From contig CM034534.1 in the NCBI GenBank assembly GCA_020002185.1, positions 39,280,168 to 39,344,167 on the forward strand: 64,000 bases of DNA, read 5' to 3'. Below are positions 10,620-21,619 of this stretch, piece after piece. Source of the stretch: Paraescarpia echinospica (Eukaryota > Annelida > Polychaeta > Sabellida > Siboglinidae). Under the pieces are notes generated by a model. That model did no database searches, was not told the origin of the DNA, and saw only the letters and a program-made list of their open reading frames with translations. The number at the start of each line of letters is the position of its first letter. The first letter of the stretch is position 1. The position numbers and the translations under genes were made by a program.

Positions 10620-13576
10620 GGGCATTATCCATCAAACAAATTGTGCATGATGCCACTTTAACCCCTTGCTCTATCCCTGCTTACGGTCTACTGCAGCAAA
10701 ATATTGATAAATGATGACTGCCTAAAGTTATAGGTACAAAGTCCTATGCAGGCACACCTGTACTATCCACCCTTATGTCACTTGGTGACTTGGGCAACCA
10801 GTTACAGAAAGGGGCAACTCTTAACTAACTAGTTTTTTTATTTGTTTAAAGTTTAAACTGTGAAATAATGTGTGCCTATGCAAAATTCAACATAAAGCCT
10901 GTCAGAATTTATAAAGAGGAGAGTGTTCCCTATGTGAATACTGTGTGGACACACATACATTCAAAATAAATGTGTATAATTTCATAAAAGCATTCAATTG
11001 CTTAAATAATTGTTACGGTTCTAAATATCAACAAAATGACCAGGTAGCATGCATGGCTAGGTCCAATTACATAACTGTATCTGGAATTTATTACAAACGA
11101 TATTTTTTATTAGTAGCAGAGATGATAATTCAGAATGTTGTACGTAGTGTTGATATAAAATTGTGTTCAGTAAAATGCCACAACACGTTTAGCTTTGCAT
11201 TTTAATTAGTTACAAGGAGGCAGTCTGTTCCTAGTTTTTAATTAATTAATTAATATATGTTCTTAAGACAGTATATACGAACTATCCCCACCAAGTTCTG
11301 TTTAGTAAGCCTGTAACAACGTTCGTAATTTGGAAGGTACAACCCCAGAGCCAGTTAGGGCAATAACACTGGTGTTTTACGTTTAAATTTTTTGGTGGGA
11401 CAAGTACATTTTTGTTGGGACAAGTAAACATAAAACAACTGCTTTATGGGAGTTAATGTCAAGCCCAGTTCAGCTATAAATATAAGACAGAAGCTAAAAA
11501 TAGATGCATGCCACAAGCTGCCCATAATATCGACTGTCAATGAGGCAATAGGCAGCAGTATTGATTGGTTCATAGTCTACTGTCCTATCTACTAACAACT
11601 GGTCAGTATTTTTGAATTTGGTCAATAACAGCTCCAGTGTAATAATCACCAACCCTATAGATGACCAATATATGTGCCACAGCAGGGGCTTAGCCAGAGA
11701 CCTGTCTGCCAGTCTTAAAATTCAAGACTGGCAGATGACTGACTGACCAAGAAGGATAATTGCAACTGATAAGACAGGTAGAATTTGGAATGGGCCAGCT
11801 GGCCACTAGATTAACTAATAATAATACTTCCAAGTATACAGACCCACATTAACAACTGTCATTGGCACAACTAGTAGTGATACAAATCAAATGGATCAGT
11901 ATTAATTAAATAAACGGTTCAAATGACACCTACTTGTCATTGAAAAAAAAACTTTCCAATAATGGCTGTGATTGACGTGAATGGCCCCCACGCATTAAAA
12001 GGCACACAAATATTGTTTACACAAACAAACGAGATATCCAAAAATAACACATCAAACACACAGTTCAACTCACCTCATGTCAACGAACTTCCAACTTTCA
12101 TTCCAAAATCCAGCCACTATTTGATGTGTAATTAATGCAATGCCTCCAGCCACTGCTCTAGGCTGCTACTGTGCTACAAACACCACAAACACGAGGCAGA
12201 CTTGCTCCGCATATCATGTTTGAACCATGACTAGTACATATCGCAAGTACATGTCCAAACGTCAGAGTATCCACATGTGAAATCTGCTTGGTTCTATCAG
12301 TACACTGATTAAGGAACACACAACACGATGCTCGCCTAGTCCTTGCTGGCAAACTGTTCACAACACAGCCTTGATCCAGTCAATACTGTAGCACACTTGG
12401 TCCAGATCAAACACTGACACCCATCGCGGTAACCATCCAGAAACATTGATCCAGGCTTCACAGGAGACAGAGAACATTTTCATCTACATTGATTAGTTTT
12501 CACTGCGCTGCTGAACTGAAGCCATCCCTTCAGGCATGCCGAGACAAATGTAAGCATACAATTCCCAACTTCTCCTATTCCCACAGATGTTTTATACGGC
12601 TGCCAGTATACTCCAGATTTGGTTCAGGCAATACTAGAGTTATAAATGCGTCCCAGACAGTCATAAAATGTTGCTACACAACTGGTTCGAACGAGCCTAG
12701 ACATGCAGCATGGTTCAACTGGCTGGCTTCTTATAGAGGTGTGACATAGACACAGCCTGTACAGATGCACTCACTAGACACACCAACCTACCCTCAGTCA
12801 ATGCACACTGCAATTACACCATCAACATGACCTAACTGTACAAACACACTGGACACAGTCATTGGAGCCTGTCTGAGCCTGTGTTCATACAGCCAGGCCT
12901 CTCCTGCTACATATTACAACATAAATATATTGCTGAATGGAAGGCCTACTGAATGGAAGGCATACTGAATGGAAGGCCTACTGAATGGGCATGTACCCAG
13001 CAATGGCTCCATTCATAATGCCATGTCACAATTCACTGATTTGATTAACATATCTATTCGTAGAATCGCACCGCAAATATTCAGATAACGTGATCACAAC
13101 ATTGGTCTAAGGCACAGTGATGTTGAGATAACATGATCACAAAAATGTAGTGATGTTCCTCGGACAAGCATAAACAGAAATAACCCACATTCACAAATGC
13201 TTGCAAAGCTGCAACCTTGTCACAATCTGAATGTTCGAAATAACAACATAAATTAATTTTGTGTGTAAAGTAGAAATATTTTTAAATATTTGTATGCCAC
13301 GTGTGATACAGTCCCTAAGCAAGGCAGACAACAGAAATGTGGTAAAACAGGTTACGTGGTTTTCATAATTTAACATTTTGTGGGGGTAGGCATGTTTGAA
13401 TCAGTGAATGCACTTCTAAAATGCACAATACAGCTGTTTTTTTGGCAAAAGTTCACGCTAACAAATTAAACAGAATGTGTAGTTATACATGAAAGAGTTC
13501 AGTCTGAACAGACAAGCTTTCAAACAGTGCATTTTCTTGGAAAGCAATTTCACTGACTTGCAAACACTATTATTAA
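10620..13576. other. Non-coding stretch
   Basis: No exon is supported. It contains two ggtgggacaagt-type motifs near 11390-11425 and an 18 bp tandem repeat at about 12935-12990. Confidence 0.3.
12935..12990. repeat. 18 bp tandem repeat, about 3.5 copies
   Basis: The unit ctgaatggaaggcctact is repeated with a single-base variant (catact) in the middle copy. Confidence 0.85.
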
Positions 13577-13642
13577 AAGCACCCCTACAAATAGCTCAAA
13601 ATTGAGTACACCATAAAAGTTTACTATTGGTCACCTGTAGGG
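13577..13642. repeat. 72 bp end repeat, copy 2, abutting TTAA
   Basis: Same block as at 10549. It ends tcacctgtaggg and is followed directly by TTAA (13643-13646). It looks like a solitary end of the TTAA-type family; no partner end was found to its left. Confidence 0.6.
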
Positions 13643-13649
13643 TTAACAT

Positions 13650-15240
13650 TACTAATATTAAATAATAATATAACATTGAAAGTGCAAATTATTTGCTTTT
13701 ATTTAGTAATCTATTTTCCAAATAAAGCAAGTTGACATGACTTAGTTTTCTAACAATTTAACCCACACTCAGAAGTGTTTTTTAATGTGTAAGGAGTTGC
13801 ACCAATTTAAGAATTCTCCGAGTGATTATGCACTTTGTTCAGCTGACATTCTGGATGAGATGGTTGATTCTAGCCGGTGTCATTAAAACTGAAACCTCTC
13901 TATGGGGGAGCAACCATTCCTTCTCTCTCAAGCTGGAGTCTAATTTGGGATGCCAAGCAGAACCAGCACTTAAATTCTGGAAGATTTTAAAAGTGATATG
14001 CTGAAGAGCAAATGCTAAAATACTGAATCGAGATTATTAATTTGAACTGAAAAAAATAAAACATGAATTGAAAATGAGATGAGTTGAACAAAACAGGAAC
14101 AATTATTGAGTATTTCCTTTGCATTGACAATTACTTCATATACAGGGAATCCTGGACATGGTAAGTCCTGTGTAAAGGTTTTTTCATGCAATCTATTTTA
14201 GCCTCAATTTTGGTGGCCGTCCCCTCAATTTGGAAAGGTAGGGACACTGCTGGCACACACTTATTGCTCAACTATAAATAATATATTCTTTTTTAAAGAG
14301 GATTATCAGGTAGTGCTTTCTGTGTAGTAACCACACCATATGGTGCACATCAAATATGCAGGACAATGATGAGTATTGATGACATCCAATCTACTACCTA
14401 GTTTTAAGAGACTATGTCAAGATAACATGTCAAAAAGGCAACAAACCAATGCAGAACAGCGACACATCAGTAGGGAGGTCGGTGAAAATGCAATAACTGA
14501 CAAATGTGATACACCATTGGAAAGGTCTATTTAAGAGATAGACAGCCATACCAGTTTTAACTCTCTGTGATGAAAATTGGCGAAGTAATAGACAATTGTG
14601 TAAAGGCCATTGAATAAATTTGTGAGTTTTTTATCTGAAGGAAATGTGAAAAAATAATCTTGTACAATACAAAAAACTTAGCTAAAATTTGATATGTTAT
14701 GTATTTCCTTTAAATATCATTTATGAAAGGAATTATACATAAAATTAAGTTAATTAACTAAGCAACTAACCTTTTGGAAAAGCTTACAAAAGTATCTCCA
14801 GGTCCCCACTTTCAAATCGTCATCCATATATATATATACGTGTACACAATATATCTGGCTCGTTGTCATACACCACACTGAACCAGCTTGGGAAGCTTGC
14901 TACACACAGATTGGAGGATATACTTTAATGGTTTCCATTATGTAGATATCAACAAAATCTGACACGTTTTAGAAGTGGTAGGTATACCAGCAAAATCATG
15001 TGGACGTTAGTAAGTACGTGCATGTCATGTATGCAAAGTTAGTGAAGTGTGTGCGAGAGTATAAACATAGCCAAATATTGCATGCATTGATGTAAACATT
15101 CTGCTTTGGCCTTGCACCATAAATTATAATTATGTAAACATAATTTATATGTAGGTTTGTGTGTGTGTCTGCATGTGTGCGTAAAATTAGTAAAGTAAGA
15201 AGGATATAGCCAACTACTGCATGCAACAATAAGCTACACA
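13650..15240. other. Non-coding stretch
   Basis: AT-rich; short TA and GT runs only. No feature is supported. Confidence 0.3.
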
Positions 15241-15244
15241 GCAT

Positions 15245-15350
15245 CAGGGCTCGACAGTAACGGTTGTCCGGAACAAGTAGTTACCCGTGTCGGACAAGTA
15301 CATTATCCAGGACACTTGTCCGATGGGACAAGTTGATATTGAGTCACACT
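15245..15350. repeat. Copy of the dispersed cagggctcgaca...ggacaagt motif
   Basis: cagggctcgacagtaacggt is followed by four tgtcc/ggacaagt words in about 90 bases. Related copies occur at 8910, 17196 and, without the leader, near 4800 and 11395. Confidence 0.5.
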
Positions 15351-15359
15351 ATATACTGT

Positions 15360-15960
15360 TAGTTGAAGTAAAATGATTGAAATGTTTAACTCATTGACAT
15401 AATACCGATTTTAAAAGGAAGCTACCCAACAGTTCCATCTCGTATGCAAGCATCGTCGCCCACTGCTTTCGCTTCACCACGAGACTAATGCAAACAGTCC
15501 CCAGATGGAGTCAGTAGTATTTTTAAAGCATTTAGTCGCTAGGTGGAGCAATGGTGTCAGGTTAAAAAACTAAAACTTCTACGTTTTTCTCATTTTTAAT
15601 TAAAAAAAGCTTTCATTGGCACAACTGACGTTTGTGCCCGTTTGATTTAAAACAAGACATTTCATGCTACTTTGGAAAGCAGAAAAATGAAATGTAATTT
15701 GTCCACCTCAAAAACAGATCGCGATCCTAGTAAACGCCGATGGCGTTGCATGTATTAATTCGTAGTCTAATACGTTTTGGCTTTCGATTGTACATATTAA
15801 CACTCTTACAACGATAATATGGACGTTTTGTGTTAATACAAGTTCTCTGCCAATATCAACAGCAATCTTACGTTCGATTTCATACATAGATCGTTTTTAT
15901 TTTATACGTGTTTACGGGGAATTATTTTTGCATGCATTAATTTGGTAGAATCCAAAGACG
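15360..15960. other. Non-coding stretch 5' of the hAT-related pseudogene
   Basis: Nothing supportable is seen. Confidence 0.3.
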
Positions 15961-15984
15961 ACGTCACGCAGGAGAGGATGTTGA

Positions 15985-17041
15985 CCTCATGCAAGGACCA
16001 ATGGATCGGCAGCTGCGCCAGATGAACCAACAAGAGTGTGACACAATTGGCCATCTGTTCAATACAGCCTATTTTACAGCTAAAGAGGAGTACCCATTTA
16101 CAATGTACCCCAATTTGGTATCGCTGCAGAATAAAAATGGTGCAAAAATGGGAGCAATGTACCAGCCGGACAATGCTTGTCGACGGTTTATCCGCTACAT
16201 AAAAGTATAACGAAGATGGAGCTCATCTACGCTTGACTAGTGGTCGATGGCCAAGTTAGAAACGTGTACGTACATGTCCAGCCAATCCAACACGCTAATG
16301 CTGAAGGAATTTATGGAGCCATAAATGAAGCTTTCACTGATCTTGTCGTGGATTGGCAATCCAAAGTGGCGGGGGTAGGAGGTGATGGAGCTGCCGTCAA
16401 CATTGGGCGTCGCAACAGTGTGTTGACGAGGATACAGGACGGGCATCCATATGTGATCCCAATGCACTGTGTGGCGCATCGCTTGGAACTAGGAGTCATT
16501 GGTGCTGCCAAAGACAGGGGTTGTCCACAGTTTGGACAAGTTCACGACACATTGAAGCTGATTTACAAACATTATGAATACAGCCCGAAAGCCACAAGAG
16601 GCTGTAGCGGAGGCCATGGGACAGAAAACCATGCGACCTACCGGTCTGAAGGGAACACGATGGACTCCCCACTTCGTGACAGCGTTGACCACTCTACTGA
16701 AGTCGTACGCCAGCATTCGCGTGCACTTCGAGCATACAGTGGAGTGTTCCACTGGGGCAGCTGAGGTGCTCGGACGGGCAAGAAATGTCTTGAAGACCCT
16801 CAGTGATTTTTCGAAGATGGCATGGATGCACATGGTGCTTGACATCATAGCTGTACTGGGCCAACTGAGTCTTGTCTTTCAGAGGGACGAGACAACCATC
16901 ATTGATGCTCTCCGAGGACTGAATACGTCTGAAGACAACTGTGGATTCCCTAAATATGTTCTTTCCATATGTTTTCAGTCAATAATTTACTTTCGCAGAA
17001 TTATTGTTGATTACACGTTGGTCAATATTACCAAGTTTTAG
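15985..17041 (+). pseudogene. Broken hAT-transposase-related gene (ZNF862-like)
   Basis: Three blocks on the plus strand line up with ZNF862-like proteins, which derive from hAT transposases. Block 1 (15989-16210) carries FNTAYFTAKEEYPF and LVSLQNKNGAKMG. Block 2 (about 16207-16570) carries GGDGAAVNIGRRNSVLTRI and HCVAHRLELGVIGAAKD, the conserved RNase-H-like core. Block 3 (16574-16960) carries LKGTRWTPHFVTALTTLLKSY and LGQLSLVFQRDETTIIDAL. Continuity is broken by stops after block 1, a TGA just before VVDGQVRNV and a frame change near 16570. The end (after about 16960) drifts into unrelated sequence, and the C-terminal dimerisation region is absent. It is a dead copy rather than a host gene. 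Family assignment is from recognised motifs; no alignment was run. Confidence 0.7.
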
Positions 17042-17172
17042 TTCTTGGAATTATGTACCTGTATAATTATATTTCCTTCTAACCTCAATAAATGCACTAA
17101 TCTGTTAACAACGGGCTGGGTGTTGTGCTGTCACCGTAAATCGCTGCAGCTTGTAATTTGTTTGGTGGGACA

Positions 17173-17338
17173 ATATAATGTTGTACATGCATGCTCAGGG
17201 CTCTACATTAACTCACACAAAGCACTTGTCCGGTAGGACAAGTGCTAACTCATGATCATGAGTTAGCACTTGTCCTACCGGACAAGTGCTTTGTGTGAGT
17301 TAATGTAGAGCCCTGAGCATGCATGTACAACATTATAT
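17173..17338. repeat. Perfect 166 bp palindrome with no spacer
   Basis: Position x pairs with 34511-x for every base from 17173 to 17338: two 83 bp arms meet at tga|tca (17253-17258). Each arm contains one copy of the agggctctacattaactc motif followed by cacttgtccggtaggacaag. Such a structure is either a very recent inverted duplication or a sequencing fold-back artefact. Confidence 0.97.
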
Positions 17339-17344
17339 ATATAT

Positions 17345-18514
17345 ACACATACATACATACATACATACATACATAGATACAGCTTGCTGATGAGTCCAAG
17401 TGTTTTACATACAGCGAGAAACTGTGGTGTTTCTAAGTCGTTTAGAACAGATTTCAACAACCTGTTTGACGCACCTTGTTCTTTGAGAAAGCACCGCATT
17501 TCATTGCTTAAGAAGAATGTCCTTGCAGCATTCAAAAATAAAATATTTAAAAAGCATGCATACCAATCACTGCTGAAGCAAAATGTTAAACCAGGAAATG
17601 TTAAATCATGTTATATATTCATCTACAAATTAAATACTTCTATGAAGATACAGTAAAAAACAACCCAAAAAATGGACCAAGTGGCCCTGAAGTCCTTTGG
17701 ACTAATACGTCTATATGTGACCCCGGCTGACCAAATGAGTGATAAGTCGGAAAAATTGTAACATTGTTTTCTTACATCCTTGTAAAGGTTTGGCAGGGTG
17801 CTTTACACGGTTTCAAAAATATGACTGCTACAAAAATTGGCAAAGTTATGGAGCAATGAACATGGTAGGGATCAAAAAGTGAAAATGAAGAAAACGGCTG
17901 TTGAAGTTTTATATTATATATGCAAATGGATTGCATGGAAATATTACATGCACAACATTCAAATGTGGCACACCGTATGTAATATGTATGTTATGTTGCA
18001 ATGATACACTGGAAGTACAAATGTGCTGCTACGAAGACTTATCAAGTTATGCCAGATTATGTCTTCATGTGTAAAACTAAGAGGACAGTTTATTTGAGAG
18101 CAAAAGGTAGACTCACTGTTTAACACAGTTTAAAACCTACAGGCAACTGTCCAGTTTAACAGGGGTCTAGTGGCTTAATGCTGTCTGTTGACACAAGCTA
18201 CTGCCAGTGACCAATTACACATTAGTCAGTTTCCATCAAACAATAGCAGGCAGAGAATCTTAGCTCCACAGCTGGGTGTAATACACAACCAGAGCCACCA
18301 CTGATTCATGGTCAAGTAGATTAGCTCAATGCACCAACTAAGACAATACACAACACTGTGAGTGAGTGTCCAGAGTGAGGCCTAAGCAGTGCCCTCATTG
18401 CTGAGTAGATCAATTAAACCTGCCAAGCCCATGACATTCTGCACAAGTGTTCATTAATCCTTAGTGATTGTTCAGAACACCAGACTGACCACATACCTAA
18501 ACAAAGCGAATGTA
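17345..18514. other. Non-coding stretch with (ACAT)n
   Basis: (ACAT)n at about 17345-17376. An open frame at 17384-17656 has a basic, Phe/Lys-rich peptide without recognisable homology; it may be a LINE remnant but I cannot show it. Confidence 0.3.
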
Positions 18515-18990
18515 ATAGGTGAAGAACAGGCAGTGTTCAAATAGGGGTATTGTTTGAACTGTATTTGTCTCGATGCAAAAGGCTTTATTGTGCCTTCATC
18601 GATTATAAGAAAGCATTTGATTTAGTAGACCGGTCCTCCCTGTGGTCTAAGATAATTTCATGCAGTATTAATGGTATTGTGTTGAAAGTTGTATACAACA
18701 TATACAAAAATGTTAAATCATGTATAAATCAGGGCCAGGCTGTGTCAGCCTTCTTCTCATGTGATGTATAGGTATGGTAAGGAGAAAACTTATGTCCTTT
18801 GTTATTTGCTATTTACCTGAATCATTTTGAACACTGTTAGTCACAATTATAACGGACTTGACATGGCTGCTGGTGAAATTTACAACAACCTTGGGGATGA
18901 TGTAGAAAATGTATGTTCTACTATATGCTGATGACACTAGAATGATTCAATCAAATACAGATTTCTTGCTTGTGTATAGCGGAACTATGT
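18515..18990 (+). pseudogene. LINE reverse-transcriptase fragment
   Basis: The peptide ELYLSRCKRLYCAFIDYKKA (18553-18612) followed by FDLVDRSSLWSKI is motif A of a non-LTR reverse transcriptase. About 350 bases on, frames giving PLLFAIYLNHFEH and then VLLYADDTRMIQSNTDF supply the end of motif B and the YADD motif C. The stretch between EEQAVF (about 18520) and ELYLSR is shortened compared with the family, and several frame changes and stops are present. A short piece of the same coding region (agaatgattcaattaaatac) recurs at about 19611. Confidence 0.75.
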
Positions 18991-20620
18991 CAACTCTTCT
19001 AATGGTTGACATATATACATATTTCAACTATATTGTGAATCTGTAATTATTAGTCTATACTGATACAATTGATTTACACAGTACCATGTCTACACAAGGC
19101 ATGGCAAGCGTAAACAGAACAGTAGAATGCATTTGATATCAATAAAGTGTAGGATATTTCACTCTATAGTTGTCCAGAATATTAATTTTCTATGTTTGTC
19201 ACCTACAGGTGACAGAATATTATTTTTTTATGTTTGTCACCTACAGGTTTCTACAGACAATACATCTTTAACCAATAGACACCACAGTCACACCATTTTA
19301 TAATAATTAAATGAACATCAAAATAAACACAACTTGCAATTATAGAAAATCAATAGTTTTGAAGATAAAAAGTGTTAGGCAACTGTTCTGTCTAACAGGG
19401 GTCAAGTGTGTCTACTCTGCCTGGGGGCTGTGACCAATTAAAGATTAGTCAAGGTCTCAATGGAACAGTAGCACTAGACTGCAGAATTTAGTCATGGTGT
19501 TGACTTTGTGGCACATTAAACAAAATCTACTGTTGGGAGTGGTCTCAAGGGCTCTTCTCAAAACCACATCACTAGATAATGTAAAACTTTTGAACTTTGG
19601 GGGCCCCTTAGAATGATTCAATTAAATACAGATTTCTTGTATATAGTGGCAGCACCCTAACATACATCTATGCAAAATTAGGAAAAAAGTTGCTGAACGG
19701 TTTCTGAGATACGGCAGATAACGGCGGACGCAGAGTGATGGCAATAGTCCCTTGGACCTTCAGCCAAAGGACTAAAAACCACAACCAAACCAATGTTTAT
19801 ACATGCAGTTACCAACAGTAAGATAAATGCAGTGTAATTAGAAGTACATTAGATGTCTAATTTATGGAGGGGGTTGTCATTTATTTGTTGTCATTTGTTA
19901 TTTAGTTTGCATGATTATAACATGAAAATAAACTTAAAATATTCATATACGTCCACCATTTAATATATGCTAGCATGTCTGTGCATATATAAACACGAAT
20001 AACAAATGCATGGCTAAAACACAACTTCAGAATACAAGATTGCAATAATGTGTACGCCGGGTGTGTCAGCGATAATAGAAGTCCGTTGCCGGACATAGGG
20101 TACCGCTACGTTTGAGCTTGGGACAAAAATGGGCAAAGGTGTATCTCCACCAAATTTGCATTAATATTACGTTTATACATTACTAAATAGCACAGGTGTA
20201 GTTTGCCAGAGTTTCCGCAAACTGTTCATACCTTAGATCCTCTCTAAATATATTAAATGTTCAACATATCATATTTTTCTTACTTTTATTTCAATTCATA
20301 CAAGAAACACGCCAAAAGAAAGAGCACCATTTTGCGATTTCAACCATACCGCCAAACATAGCATGGCGGGTAATAACGCGAGTACGTGATTTTAGGAAAA
20401 ACTCCACCCTTCTGCGAGATTAAATATGGCTGCACCCGCAACGAAACAAAATTTCTGCGATTGTCGTTGTTTCATAACGAGTATCTGTATGAAGCATTAC
20501 GTATTCACAAAAGCAGGTATTTTTATCACAAAGAAGACACGTTTATGTTTCTTTTGATATAAAATATATGTTCAGTCTTTATAAATCAAGGGACAATCAA
20601 TTTTTTTAAACATAAGTGAT
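18990..20620. other. Non-coding stretch with dispersed repeat copies
   Basis: A segment at 19375-19450 resembles one at 18125-18200 (ggcaactgt...taacaggggtc). Two nearly identical atgtttgtcacctacagg blocks lie at 19193-19247. No gene is seen. Confidence 0.35.
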
Positions 20621-21616
20621 CCCTTTAGACCTCAGAGTGTTTCTGTGTAAAGCCCCTGGTTCCTCAGAGAATTAGGTCACATTCTGAAAATTGTTGGGGG
20701 TGTCCGTTTTTGTGGAGTAGCTCTTTTATTATTGAATTTCCATTATTGCAAGTTGTAACTATTTTAAAGGACTTAGAATGCTCTTCTCATTGTGTGTAAA
20801 TATGCTTTTGTATGAATAACAATAGTTGTCCATATCTCAGTAGGTGTGCCAGTATTTAGGTATTTCACTACAACATTTCATATTATGAGTCATAACTTTT
20901 TTATGCTTCATTTCTTACCGCTACAAGTTGTGTTTATTTGAAAGATAATTTAATTACTTACATTTTGGTATAAAAATTATTATATCTAAAATATACGTTG
21001 CACATACTGGAATACAATGGAAGCATACTTGACAAATTTGCAAAGCTGAAATTAAATATGGGGTACATCATTGTATGGAATCTACCTTAAATGCACACCA
21101 TGTTGCATATGTTGCAGTGTTGTAATTTATATGATACTAAAACGTAATTAAAACAATATTTTGGTACAACATATGTTAGCGTGTTTACAAAATGGGCGTG
21201 AACGACCAGCTTCCCTGACAACAACAACGATCGTCCAGCCGAAGTATCGAACAAAGTCGCATATAATTACATGAACATCGATGTCTGAATCACTTTCTTC
21301 GATATCACTGTCATCACAGACACACGACTTCTGCAGACAAGCAACTAGGACCAACAGATGCCATTTTGTTCTCTCAAAAACTGGAGCAGCTTGGAAAAAC
21401 GCATGAAACTTCGATAAGTCGAATAGCAACATACACCAGAAATACCCACAATTCATTGCCAATACGTTAATGAGACATTTTGAATGTGTTTCAAAAGTAT
21501 CCTCCAGAGTGCGCCTCTGGAACAGATGAAACTATGAAGCTAATCTTTTCGGGCGGGTTTGGCCGACTTGAGGAGTCGGAACTCGGGCGGGTTTGGCCGA
21601 CTTGAGGTCTAATGGG
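20621..21616. mobile_element. Candidate TTAA-type element, about 1 kb
   Basis: Left ccctttagacctca (20621-20634) matches the reverse complement of right tgaggtctaatggg (21603-21616) at 13 of 14 bases. The right side is followed by TTAA (21617-21620), the left side by no clear TTAA. A minus-strand frame at 21148-21462 contains an acidic DDSDIEESDSDID run, the sort of patch seen near the N-terminus of piggyBac-type transposases, but no catalytic core. A 24 bp gggcgggtttggccgacttg-type block is duplicated just inside the right end. Confidence 0.35.
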
Positions 21617-21619
21617 TTA

